Assembly (NCBI GenBank): GCA_964537505.1
Contig: CAZICK010000039.1
Coordinates: 1 to 34,091, forward strand
Length of the DNA: 34,091 nt
Direction: 5' to 3'
Source: DAINBT01 sp036732785
GTDB taxonomy: Bacteria > Planctomycetota > Phycisphaerae > Sedimentisphaerales > SM23-30
In this document: positions 25,436-33,276 of the stretch, one piece after another
How positions within the stretch are numbered: position 1 is the stretch's first letter
Layout of the letters: each line of letters starts with the position of its first letter
Translations under genes and position numbers: made by a program
Notes under the pieces: generated by a model
Databases searched by the model: none
Told to the model about the DNA's origin: nothing
What the model saw: only the letters and a program-made list of their open reading frames with translations

Positions 25436-25553
25436 TATCCACTAACGCCCAGCCGCACTTTTTTGCCGGCAATTATGGAGTAGTATTATAGAAATTTCCT
25501 CTACGTATGTCAAGCCATGAAAAAACTACATCTGCTATCCACTGACAACTATC
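25436..25553. repeat. TATCCACT-type short repeats around the terpenoid operon promoter
   Basis: TATCCACT occurs at 25436-25443 in the predicted leader. TATCCACTGACAAC followed by GACAACTATC covers 25536-25553 just upstream of the -35 box. Matching words lie at 17117-17154 beyond the other end of the operon. Confidence 0.45.
25485..25513 (-). promoter_or_regulatory. Full-consensus sigma-70 promoter of the PQQ-terpenoid operon
   Basis: Read on the minus strand, TTGACA (25508-25513) and TATAAT (25485-25490) are both perfect and separated by exactly 17 bp. Transcription would start near 25478, giving an 80-nt leader before the ATG at 25397. This is the strongest promoter I can see in the window. 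Confidence 0.85.
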
Positions 25554-25699
25554 TGTCCGATGGTCAAACGGGCCGACCGCCGCCGGGGGAATTTACTGAG
25601 GAGCGAAAAATGGCGAAATTCTAAACGTGGTTCCACTACATTGTCGAAAAATTATGCAGCCACAGTACCTGTTACGAGAAAATAGATTTTTATATGATC
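25554..25699. other. Intergenic stretch without recognisable gene
   Basis: The gap between the terpenoid operon and the CBM48 gene is about 400 bp. Besides the two divergent promoters and the short repeats, I see no reading frame, RNA gene or strong hairpin in it. Confidence 0.4.
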
Positions 25700-25728
25700 T
25701 CGACAAATGTTTTGCTGACGTATAGAAT
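25700..25728 (+). promoter_or_regulatory. Candidate sigma-70 promoter for the CBM48 gene
   Basis: TCGACA (25700-25705) and TAGAAT (25723-25728) each differ from consensus at one base and are 17 bp apart. The start of transcription would be near 25735, about 70 nt before the ATG at 25807. Confidence 0.6.
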
Positions 25729-25806
25729 TACTGGTCCTGGCTCTAAAGGCCCTGTTATCACTTTGCGTATAGGTAACGCACAAGGAATTGTATTGTAAGG
25801 TGTATT

Positions 25807-26082
25807 ATGGTTACAAAAGATAGCAAAAAAGGCACATTTCAGTTCAAGTTAATACCCCAAAATGAACCACAAAAGGTATGCATAGCGGGGGATTTCACAC
25901 AATGGCAGGCAGTTCGCATGCGAAAGCAAAAAGACGGCAGCTACGTACTTGCCGTCCCTTTGCCAAAAGGGGCATATCAATACAAGTTCCAGGTCGATGG
26001 CAACTGGCTGTTGGACCCTGATAATCACGCCAACACCCTGAATCCCTATGGTACCCTCAATTCGCTGATTGAAATTCCATAG
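25807..26082 (+). CDS. Stand-alone CBM48/AMPK-type glycogen-binding domain protein
   Basis: A 91-residue protein that is almost entirely one carbohydrate-binding module of the isoamylase N-domain/AMPK-beta type. The hallmarks are K-V-C-I-A-G-D-F-T-Q-W (23-33), the middle strand G-S-Y-V-L-A-V-P-L-P-K-G-A-Y-Q-Y-K-F (43-60), W-L-L-D-P-D at 66-71, and an Asn-rich end. No signal peptide or catalytic domain is attached, so it is probably cytoplasmic and would bind alpha-glucan such as glycogen. AAGG lies upstream of the ATG. No glycogen enzymes are nearby, so its partner is not evident. Confidence 0.8.
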   Translation: MVTKDSKKGTFQFKLIPQNEPQKVCIAGDFTQWQAVRMRKQKDGSYVLAVPLPKGAYQYKFQVDGNWLLDPDNHANTLNPYGTLNSLIEIP

Positions 26083-26260
26083 AAATCCCGACTCTGCCAA
26101 CAGCTCAGGCGGCAAAGTGAAACATTACTTGCTGTGCCGAACAAACGGTCCTGCTACTGCCTGTTTTTCAGCCGAAAAACAACCATATCTTCTGTCAAAA
26201 CTGAAGCTGTGGATTCGACCTCTGCGCCTTGGCCGGGCCGATGGCCGGGGAAAAATTTAT
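26083..26260. other. Non-coding stretch between the CBM48 gene and MITE copy 1
   Basis: About 180 bp with a GC-rich patch (GGCCGGGCCGATGGCCGGGG near 26232-26251) directly before the MITE-like element. No credible gene or terminator with a U-tract was found. Confidence 0.35.
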
Positions 26261-26436
26261 GGGAGCCTCTAAAAATTGCTTTTGTCATGAGAACGAGTGA
26301 AATTTTCGTCAGCGAGGCAGAGGTCAAAAATCGCCGCAGGCGTAGTTTCAACTACGTTGAGGACGATTTTTGGCCGATAACGATGCTGACGAAAATTGCA
26401 GCCGTTCGTAGTAAAAATGAATTTTTAGAGGTTCCC
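26261..26436. mobile_element. 176-bp MITE-like palindromic element, copy 1
   Basis: The element has 17-bp terminal inverted repeats (26261-26277 and 26420-26436, one mismatch: GGGAGCCTCTAAAAATT against GGGAACCTCTAAAAATT when reverse complemented). It is flanked on both sides by TTAT, a likely 4-bp target duplication. Inside are three further nested inverted pairs: AATTTTCGTCAGC (26301-26313) with 26385-26397, GGTCAAAAATCG (26322-26333) with 26364-26375, and the core CGTAGTT (26341-26347) with 26350-26356. The whole element can fold into one long hairpin. It encodes no transposase, so it would need one in trans. A second copy (28596-28771, same orientation) matches at all but 7 of 176 bases. 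Confidence 0.88.
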
Positions 26437-26443
26437 TTATGTC

Positions 26444-26472
26444 TTGACAAACTTCCGTTTTTCCCATACTAT
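26444..26472 (+). promoter_or_regulatory. Sigma-70 promoter for the DMT-family transporter
   Basis: TTGACA (26444-26449) and TACTAT (26467-26472) are separated by 17 bp. The -35 box begins only 7 bp after the end of MITE copy 1, so the insertion sits right at the upstream edge of this promoter. The predicted leader is about 65 nt. Confidence 0.75.
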
Positions 26473-26543
26473 CCCCTGGTAATTAATATCGTAAGGTGGT
26501 ATTATCTCCCCCATTTGCAATAGACTGGAAAGCGAGCATCTGT

Positions 26544-27482
26544 GTGAAAAGTTTTGAAAAACAAAGGCATATCGACAGGATCGGTACCGCCGCGATCATA
26601 ACAACTGCTGTATGCTGGATGACAGGCCCTTTATTTATACGCTATCTGACCGGCTATCTTGATGCGTGGAGTCAAAACCTCTGGCGATACACTGTGGCCA
26701 TGATCTTCTGGCTGCCTTTTTTGTTCATGGCCCTCCGGCAGGGCCGGGCGGGGGCGACTCTGTGGAAAAAAGCCCTATGGCCCAGTATCCCGAATGTGCT
26801 CATGCAAAGTCTTTGGGCGTGGGGCTTCTATTTTATCGAACCGGGTTTCGCGTCTCTTCTGTCAAAATCGAGCCTGCTCTGGACCGCGGGATTTTGTCTG
26901 ATTTACTTTCCTGACGAACGAGGGCTGATCTATAGCAAGCGGTTTTGGCTGGGAATAGGGTTGTCAATAACCGGCGTGATAATGGTTATTGTAAACAAAG
27001 AGGCTTTTACCGCAAAAGCAAACCTCACCGGTATAATAATAATGCTCTCGGCAGCCGCGATGTGGTCGGTTTATACGATATCGATGCGGATTGCATTTAA
27101 GGGCGTCGATCCGCGATTGGGTTATTCGGTGGTATGCGTATATACAGTGGGCGCCTTGGCAGTCTTGGCACTGCTGTGTGGGAATCCGGCTAAGGTGGCA
27201 AGTCTGGAAGCGTGGCCGTTGGCATGCGTTGTTATCAGCGGTATCTTGTGTATGGCTTTTGGCCATACGGCATACTACACCGCGGTTCAACGGCTGGGGG
27301 CCACGATACCGGCTCTGATACTGCAGGCATCGCCGTTTGGGATACTGCTTTTCTCGATGATCTTTTTCGATGAACGACTGAACCTCTGGCAGTGGATAGG
27401 GGGGTTGGTACTGATAGGAGGTTCGGTCATGGCGGTCATGGCACAGGGACATCTCAGAAAAATTGGCGAAGGCCCGGGGTAA
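26544..27482 (+). CDS. EamA/DMT-superfamily transporter
   Basis: A 312-residue inner-membrane protein with about ten hydrophobic helices in two similar halves, as in EamA transporters. Recognisable features are the first helix with A-V-C-W-M-T-G-P-L-F-I-R, helix ends P-A-L-I-L-Q-A-S-P-F-G-I-L-L-F-S near the C-terminal half, F-F-D-E-R-L-N, and W-Q-W-I-G-G-L-V-L-I-G-G. The family exports metabolites or amino acids; the substrate cannot be read from sequence. GTG at 26544 is preferred (GCGAG seven bases upstream); an in-frame GTG at 26496 would add 16 unlikely residues. The gene has its own promoter and converges on the sigma factor gene. It lies between the two MITE copies. Confidence 0.85.
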   Translation: MKSFEKQRHIDRIGTAAIITTAVCWMTGPLFIRYLTGYLDAWSQNLWRYTVAMIFWLPFLFMALRQGRAGATLWKKALWPSIPNVLMQSLWAWGFYFIEPGFASLLSKSSLLWTAGFCLIYFPDERGLIYSKRFWLGIGLSITGVIMVIVNKEAFTAKANLTGIIIMLSAAAMWSVYTISMRIAFKGVDPRLGYSVVCVYTVGALAVLALLCGNPAKVASLEAWPLACVVISGILCMAFGHTAYYTAVQRLGATIPALILQASPFGILLFSMIFFDERLNLWQWIGGLVLIGGSVMAVMAQGHLRKIGEGPG

Positions 27483-27524
27483 AGAAAATTATTCCACTGT
27501 CAATGTCCTGGAATCTGTTACAGA

Positions 27525-28418
27525 CTACCACGATGCAAACATACACTTCTCGGCAACTTGCCTGATTTTAGCCAATGCGCTTTTCTGTATCTGGCGAATC
27601 CTTTCCTTGGATAGATCCAGCTTGTAACCCACTTGTTTGAGCGTCAGGGGCTTGGAATACTCCTGGTTCAGAGAAAAACGCATCTCCAGTACGGACTGTT
27701 CTGTCGCGGACAAATCTGCCAGATTGTCACGCAGAATAGCACATACCTCTTCGGTTCTGTCTTGATGGGCTGCTTCCCTGATTTGCTGTAGATGGTCACT
27801 TTTTTCCATGGCCGATTCCAACTGGGCCGGGAAAAAACTGCGATATTGGTAACTCTTTTTAGCCACTCGCAGGAAAGACTTGGATATCGCCTGGCACGCG
27901 TATGTGCTGAACTTAAAACCACGTTGGCAATCGAACTTTTCCGTCGCACGCATAAGGGCCATGCTGCCTTCGCTGACTAAGTCGGTGAATTCCACGCCGT
28001 GGTAGTTGACACGCTTGACCATGGACAGTACCAGGCCCATATTGCTGGTTATGATCTTACTGCGACTGTCCAGTTGTTTTTGATTCCAACGCAGCAACTC
28101 CAGTACTTCGCTTCTGTGCCATTTCGCCTGGCTTAACAGCTTCTGTTGGATTTGGCCCATCTTGTGCCGGGCATAGTTCAACTGAAGAAATAGGGCCTGT
28201 TCATCTTCCAAACTGAGCGTTACGCCGGGTAAAACATCGATTTGGCGTTGTTCAATTGCCGACATGGTTGACGGACAATCAAAACGATCATCAAAAATAT
28301 AGGCAATCGGATTGGCCAGAATATCCTCTAGCTCATGTTCCTTCGCGATGGAAAGTCCCAGGCAGGAAACCTTTGCCGGGTATTTCATCTCGCTGCATTT
28401 GGGGTTGTTATTCTGCAC
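27525..28418 (-). CDS. Sigma-70 family RNA polymerase sigma factor
   Basis: A 297-residue sigma factor. Region 2 spans about 121-188: N-M-G-L-V-L-S-M-V-K-R, D-L-V-S-E-G-S-M-A-L-M-R-A, then R-G-F-K-F-S-T-Y-A for -10 recognition and melting. Region 4 is at the C-terminus (T-L-K-Q-V-G-Y-K-L-D-L-S-K-E-R-I-R-Q-I-Q), a clear helix-turn-helix for -35 binding. Region 3 is short. The N-terminal 70 residues are not conserved region 1.1 of a housekeeping factor, so it is probably an alternative group-2-like factor. GTG at 28418 is preferred because GAGGG lies eight bases upstream; TTG at 28433 or ATG at 28388 are alternatives. No anti-sigma factor is adjacent. MITE copy 2 lies 177 bp upstream of the start. 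Confidence 0.87.
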   Translation of the reverse strand: MQNNNPKCSEMKYPAKVSCLGLSIAKEHELEDILANPIAYIFDDRFDCPSTMSAIEQRQIDVLPGVTLSLEDEQALFLQLNYARHKMGQIQQKLLSQAKWHRSEVLELLRWNQKQLDSRSKIITSNMGLVLSMVKRVNYHGVEFTDLVSEGSMALMRATEKFDCQRGFKFSTYACQAISKSFLRVAKKSYQYRSFFPAQLESAMEKSDHLQQIREAAHQDRTEEVCAILRDNLADLSATEQSVLEMRFSLNQEYSKPLTLKQVGYKLDLSKERIRQIQKSALAKIRQVAEKCMFASW

Positions 28419-28595
28419 AACGTCTTCCCTCAAATACTACTACTTCCTCTCAATAGAGGACGCACTTTATGAGAAGCTAACAAATTCCTCTCAGAAAGTT
28501 AATCGGGGGAACCCCTATTTAATGCCTCCAAATTCCTGATTTGTTGATAGCGAAAATAATGCGAAGATTACTGGCGGGTAACTCGAACAGCTTTT

Positions 28596-28771
28596 GGGAG
28601 CCTCTAAAAATTGCTTTTGTCACGAGAACGAGCGAAATTTTCGTCAGCGAGGCAGAGGTCAAAAATCGCCGCAGGCATAGTTGAAACTATGTTGAGGACG
28701 ATTTTTGGCCGATAACGATGCTGACGGAAATTGCAGCCGTTCGTAGTAAAAATGAATTTTTAGAGGTTCCC
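28596..28771. mobile_element. 176-bp MITE-like palindromic element, copy 2
   Basis: Same length, orientation and terminal repeats as copy 1, but flanked by TTTT on both sides, which gives a different apparent 4-bp target duplication. Of the seven differences from copy 1, two in the central stem are compensating (G-C becomes A-T), so the core still pairs as CATAGTT/AACTATG at 28676-28682 and 28685-28691. The two-base loop TC has become GA. It occupies most of the 386-bp gap between the sigma factor start and the response regulator stop; the rest of that gap holds only a small GGGGTTCCCC-type hairpin. Confidence 0.88.
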
Positions 28772-28804
28772 TTTTGTGATAAACACCCAACTTTGAGTAA
28801 ACAA

Positions 28805-29458
28805 CTACTTTTCCAGGGAGGTCAATCCTTCACGAACGGCGTATTTGGTCAGCTCTGCCACACTGTGAATATCCAGCTTTTCCATGATATTTAGCCGATG
28901 GGTTTCGACTGTTTTTATGCTGATGTGGAGATTGCCGCCGATTTGCTTGGTACTTTTCCCCTCGGCCATCAACTGGAGAACTTCACGCTCACGCGGTGTC
29001 AATGCCGAAAACACGCTCTTGTCGGCCTTCGTCGGATTGCGAACATAATTCTCAATAACCAAATCGGTTAGAGATGGCGGCAGATAGATCCCTTCACCGA
29101 TAACGGTACGAATGGCCTGGATCAACTCTTCGGCGGCGCTGTCTTTCAACAGGTAGCCGCGAGCACCCGCCTTGAGCATCTCAGCCACGAACTTCCGGTC
29201 AGAGTACATCGACAGGGCGATAACCTTGATTTGCGATCCTTTACTGAGTATTTGACGGGTGGCTTCGATGCCGTTCAAGTCCGGCATACCGATGTCCATG
29301 ATAACCACATCGGGTAGTAATTCCTTGGCCAACTCTACCGCGGTCTGACCATTGTTCGCCTGGGCAATTATTTCTATGTCTGTTTGCTGATCGAGCAGGC
29401 TTGAGAGGCTTTCACGAAAAATCCTGTGGTCGTCAGCCAGAAGTATTTTTATTGACAT
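28805..29458 (-). CDS. NarL/FixJ-family response regulator
   Basis: A 217-residue two-component regulator. The receiver domain (1-120) has the acidic pair Asp9-Asp10, the phospho-acceptor Asp55 in V-V-I-M-D-I-G-M-P-D, and the conserved lysine in Y-L-L-K-D. The C-terminal LuxR-type helix-turn-helix reads L-T-P-R-E-R-E-V-L-Q-L-M-A-E-G followed by I-S-I-K-T-V-E-T-H. ATG at 29458 begins M-S-I-K-I-L-L-A-D-D-H, the usual receiver start; longer readings are spurious. The histidine kinase gene ends 20 bp upstream, so this is its cognate regulator. Target genes are not evident. Confidence 0.93.
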   Translation of the reverse strand: MSIKILLADDHRIFRESLSSLLDQQTDIEIIAQANNGQTAVELAKELLPDVVIMDIGMPDLNGIEATRQILSKGSQIKVIALSMYSDRKFVAEMLKAGARGYLLKDSAAEELIQAIRTVIGEGIYLPPSLTDLVIENYVRNPTKADKSVFSALTPREREVLQLMAEGKSTKQIGGNLHISIKTVETHRLNIMEKLDIHSVAELTKYAVREGLTSLEK

Positions 29459-29478
29459 GGCTTTTTCTCTTATCTTCT

Positions 29479-31422
29479 CTATCGTTTTAACGGTACTTCC
29501 AGGGTAACCTGCGTTCCGCGGCCCTGACCGGAACATATCTCCAGGTGCCCTCCGACGTAATTCAGACGCTCCCTGATACTGAATAGTCCATAACCGCTTG
29601 TACTGACTGAATCATATCTGACCTCGCCCGGATCGAACCCCACTCCGTCATCTTTGACGACGATGCGAATATTATTATCTACCTTCTCCACTGTTATACC
29701 GGCAAAATGGGCAGCCGCGTGCTTGCCCACGTTATTGAGTAGCTCACGAACCATTTGAAACAGAAGAATCTCTACCTCCTGGGCCATCGGTTTGGGTTCC
29801 TGGTCGCTCTCAAAGGAACATCGAATACCGTGCTGGGCGTATGACTGCTCTGCCAGCCATTCGAGTGCCGCCTCAAAACCCAGAGTGTATAACATAGGCG
29901 GACTCAGTTCAAATGTTAAAGTCCGGGTGTATTCGATCGCCTGGGACAACAGTTTGTGGATTGCCTCCAGGCAATTGTCTGTATCTGTGGACGATCCCGG
30001 TTTCACCAGTGAACTCAGCTTTATCTTTGAGGCGGCTAACAACGGGCCGACCTGACCATGCAGCCCATCTGCGATACGCCGACGCTGACGTTCCTCCGCC
30101 AGTGTCAATTCCATGGCCAACAACTGCAATTGTTTTTGATAGTTGAGAACTCTTCGCTCTGCCTGCCTGCGATCGGCAATATCGCGAAATACTATTTGGA
30201 TGGCTGGTGTGTCTCGTAAGGAAATGGGCATAACCACCACGTTCACATCAATCGCGGTACCGTCCATACGCAGAAATTGTTCTTCTGTCATGGGTAGTGC
30301 CTTCTGCTTTTTATGCAGGTCTCTCAACTGACTTTGCACCCGCCTGCGATTGTCACAGTGCACAAAATCCATAATCGATTTCCCGACAAAATCTCCTGGA
30401 CCGACGCCGCCCAGAAGGCGTACGCCCGCGCTATTGATAAAAACAATCGACTCCCCGCTTATCACCCCGATACCGTCTGGCGACAACTCCACTAGTTGGC
30501 GATAACGCTCTTCGCTTTCACGTAACGCATCCAGCGTTGCCGATAAATCCGCCGTACGCTCCCGTACTCGCTGTTCCAATTCGTCGTGTGCTTTACGCAG
30601 ACGCTCCTCCGACTGCTTCCGTTCGGTGATGTCCCGGTCGATGCCACGGTATCCTTTCGGTTGGCCGTTCTCATCAAAAATGAGTATTCCACTTGTTTCC
30701 AGAACAACCAAATGCCCATCCTTATGGCGATTTGTATTTTCTAGTCGATAAAACGGCGCGTTCTTGGCAGACTTCTCTTTAAAGAATTGATCTATTCCTT
30801 CCGCTTCTTCTTGAGGCATCAAATCAAACGGCGTTTTGCCGATAATCTCCTCCGGCTCGTAACCTAACAAATCCCTGACCTTGGGGCTGGAGTAGGTATA
30901 TACTCCATCTTTATCAACCTCCCATACCCAGTCGGTCGTAATTTCAACCAGGTCTTTGAACCTTTTTTCAGACGCTTCCAGCTTCGCTAAACCTTGCCTT
31001 TGCTCGGTCACATCGATAGCGTAGTGAAGAAACATCTCCTCATCGAGCGGTATCCAATACGTATCCCAAATCTTACCCCAGGCGCGAACATCACGATTAC
31101 GCTTCGGTTGCTCTTTCGCCAACGCCTCATCCGCCAGGCAAAAATGACAACAGGTGCTGCCCGGCGGGGCTTTATGGTGGTCATTGACGTATTGTTTGTC
31201 CTGCTCAGGAATGAACAGGCTCCCTCCGAAATCACGCCAGCAGTAACCGCCGATCTTGGCACCGGCTTCTATCGCCAGACGGTTGGCAACCAGAACGATC
31301 CTCTCCTTATTGGTAATCATTGCCAGGTGTGGTAAGTTGTCCAGCAGCAACTCGTTAAGATGCCGCTTCTTCCGTAAGATATCCTCAACTTTCTTGTGCT
31401 CGGTGTTCTCCGATTTTTTCAT
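29479..31422 (-). CDS. Soluble PAS-domain sensor histidine kinase (HisKA_3 type)
   Basis: A 647-residue kinase without membrane helices, so it senses a cytoplasmic signal. An N-terminal PAS-like region (about 15-140) contains the cysteine group C-C-H-F-C (91-95). Two ordinary PAS/PAC domains follow (about 150-275 and 305-425; the first ends G-Y-R-G-I-D-R-D-I-T-E-R-K), with a coiled-coil linker between them. The dimerisation/phosphotransfer helix has the putative acceptor His455 in A-D-G-L-H-G-Q-V-G, where the acidic residue normally after His is Gly. The ATPase domain carries N-N-V-G-K-H-A, D-D-G-V-G-F-D and G-Y-G-L-F-S-I-R-E-R-L. ATG at 31422 is used; GTG at 31464 is possible. It forms an operon with the response regulator. 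Confidence 0.9.
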   Translation of the reverse strand: MKKSENTEHKKVEDILRKKRHLNELLLDNLPHLAMITNKERIVLVANRLAIEAGAKIGGYCWRDFGGSLFIPEQDKQYVNDHHKAPPGSTCCHFCLADEALAKEQPKRNRDVRAWGKIWDTYWIPLDEEMFLHYAIDVTEQRQGLAKLEASEKRFKDLVEITTDWVWEVDKDGVYTYSSPKVRDLLGYEPEEIIGKTPFDLMPQEEAEGIDQFFKEKSAKNAPFYRLENTNRHKDGHLVVLETSGILIFDENGQPKGYRGIDRDITERKQSEERLRKAHDELEQRVRERTADLSATLDALRESEERYRQLVELSPDGIGVISGESIVFINSAGVRLLGGVGPGDFVGKSIMDFVHCDNRRRVQSQLRDLHKKQKALPMTEEQFLRMDGTAIDVNVVVMPISLRDTPAIQIVFRDIADRRQAERRVLNYQKQLQLLAMELTLAEERQRRRIADGLHGQVGPLLAASKIKLSSLVKPGSSTDTDNCLEAIHKLLSQAIEYTRTLTFELSPPMLYTLGFEAALEWLAEQSYAQHGIRCSFESDQEPKPMAQEVEILLFQMVRELLNNVGKHAAAHFAGITVEKVDNNIRIVVKDDGVGFDPGEVRYDSVSTSGYGLFSIRERLNYVGGHLEICSGQGRGTQVTLEVPLKR

Positions 31423-31545
31423 TTCAGTTCCGATCAATCTCAACTCGTCAACTGCACACGCCACTGGAGCCGAAAGCCAAACAAACGATTTCCCAATTGG
31501 GCAATGAAAAAACTTCTACTTTTTAACAGCCATCGACTTTTAGAG

Positions 31546-31574
31546 ATCATACCAAAATTTCGCTGAATTGGCAA
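31546..31574 (-). promoter_or_regulatory. Sigma-70 promoter for the kinase/regulator operon
   Basis: Read on the minus strand, TTGCCA (31569-31574) and TATGAT (31546-31551) are 17 bp apart, each one base off consensus. Transcription would start near 31539, giving a leader of about 118 nt that contains the small palindrome CCCAATTGGG. Confidence 0.7.
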
Positions 31575-31849
31575 GCCATGCCCAGAAATTCCTTCTCGGA
31601 CGCCATGCCAGAATAGGCACTTAACCACTATCCTAAAACCAAAATGCCGTTCTTAATAGTGCCAGGGAGACCGTCCTCCACTACAAATGGACGATATTGT
31701 TTGTACTGGTTGTTATATATTTTCGGTGGAGTCGCCTTCGGAAAGATCATATTCAGTTTATCCACCTGAGTTCCAAAACTGCATTGATTATGTCAGTAGC
31801 AAATTTAGAACCAACGCAGCAAAATAGTTTTGACCCTGGCGCCATCTGG
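31575..31849. other. Intergenic stretch without gene
   Basis: Between the kinase promoter and the stop of the oxidoreductase gene I see no credible reading frame or RNA gene. GGCACT near 31615 and AGTGCC near 31658 form a distant inverted repeat that might help terminate transcription from the right. Confidence 0.35.
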
Positions 31850-33217
31850 CTAAAGCGATTCGCCGTACTCCCAGCCTTTTCGCACCGGTTCTTTGACAAA
31901 AGCATTTAACTCCGGGTGGTTGGTAATTTGGGCATTTTTAGCATCCCACTCAATGCGGGTATTGAATCGCTGAGCCAGCACTCCCAGCAGGATAATCTCT
32001 GTCAAATTAGCGGAGTAACTGAAATTGGAACCTGGTTCGGGGCCTGTCCCTTTGATGGCACGCAGCCACTCACGAAAGGGGCCGCCTTCAACACGCGGGA
32101 TAGACTGCTTTGGCGGGTCAGCCTGCCATTGCTTGCGTAGCGGGGCGGGAATAACCGTCGGCTCTCCGGCGTGTGTACCACAACCAATCATACCCTTGCT
32201 CCCTACCATCCAGCATGCTCTGCCAAGATGCGTAGCGTTCTCGGCGCCAAATTTATCAATGCGCCCCACTTTGCTCCAGTCCTGGGGACCGTCAAACCAA
32301 TAGAGACTCACCGGGCCACGGGCGCCTTTGGCTGGAAAGTGAAACTTAAGTCGGCTGCCCGCGGGAATAACGCCCTTGAGCGAATCTTTGCGTTCCAAAC
32401 ATTCCACAACGGTCGGCGGATCCAAATCAAGAGCCCAAACAGGTGTATCCAGAGTATGACAACCCCAATCGCCCAGCATACCCGAACCAAAATCATAGAA
32501 TGCCCGCCATTTGTAAGGCAGGTAATCCCTGTAGAACGGACGCATTGCCGCCGGGCCAATCCATTTATCCCACGAAAGCCCTTCGGGCGCCGGGGATTCC
32601 GGTGGCGGCATGGTCTTGGGATTGGCAAAATGTCGTCCGCCCATCTCCGGCCCGTCGTTGTAGGCGTAAACCTCGCTGACCTCGCCAATGACCCCGGCGC
32701 GATATGCTTCAACAGATTTGCGAATCCCGTCGTCTGCATGACCCTGATTGCCCATCTGGGTCATAACTTTATAGCGTTCTTTGGCCTTTACAAGAGTGCG
32801 TGTCTGCCAGATATTATGGGCCAGGGGTTTTTGTGTGTAAACATGAATCCCACGCTCCATAGCCGCCATGGTAGCTGGAAAATGTGAATGATCGGGGGGC
32901 GAGACAACGACTGCATCGATCCCCTTGCCCATCTTGTCGAACATCTCACGGTAGTCATCGAAGAAAGGCTGATTAGTACGCCAGTTTTTCATATTCTCCG
33001 CGCACTGGTCGCGGTCCACATCGCAAAATGCTACAAGATTTTCATCTTTGCAGCCTTGCTCATACGGCTGCTGGGCAATCCACCCACCGGAACCAATAAA
33101 AGCAACATTTACTTTACTGTTGGCCGATGGGCCGGACTTACCAATCGCAAAGCTGGGAAATACGGTGGAAGCAGCCAGGGCCCCAGCGGCTTTGGACAAA
33201 AAGGTTCTTCGTTTCAT
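31850..33217 (-). CDS. Tat-exported Gfo/Idh/MocA-family oxidoreductase
   Basis: A 455-residue protein. The N-terminus M-K-R-R-T-F-L-S-K-A-A is a twin-arginine signal, so the folded, cofactor-loaded enzyme is probably exported. A Rossmann domain follows with V-N-V-A-F-I-G-S-G-G-W and the catalytic-lysine region Y-T-Q-K-P-L-A-H. The C-terminal substrate domain contains D-W-G-C-H-T-L-D-T. Members use NAD(P) to oxidise or epimerise sugars or cyclitols, and many planctomycetes encode large families of exported ones; the substrate here is unknown. ATG at 33217 is clear: AGGAG lies six bases upstream and it starts exactly at the Tat signal. It follows the zinc-ribbon gene by 59 bp. Confidence 0.92.
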   Translation of the reverse strand: MKRRTFLSKAAGALAASTVFPSFAIGKSGPSANSKVNVAFIGSGGWIAQQPYEQGCKDENLVAFCDVDRDQCAENMKNWRTNQPFFDDYREMFDKMGKGIDAVVVSPPDHSHFPATMAAMERGIHVYTQKPLAHNIWQTRTLVKAKERYKVMTQMGNQGHADDGIRKSVEAYRAGVIGEVSEVYAYNDGPEMGGRHFANPKTMPPPESPAPEGLSWDKWIGPAAMRPFYRDYLPYKWRAFYDFGSGMLGDWGCHTLDTPVWALDLDPPTVVECLERKDSLKGVIPAGSRLKFHFPAKGARGPVSLYWFDGPQDWSKVGRIDKFGAENATHLGRACWMVGSKGMIGCGTHAGEPTVIPAPLRKQWQADPPKQSIPRVEGGPFREWLRAIKGTGPEPGSNFSYSANLTEIILLGVLAQRFNTRIEWDAKNAQITNHPELNAFVKEPVRKGWEYGESL

Positions 33218-33276
33218 GACATCTCCTATCTTATATCTTAAAACTTTTGTTTCAATTTCCATAAAGTTAGTGTTTT

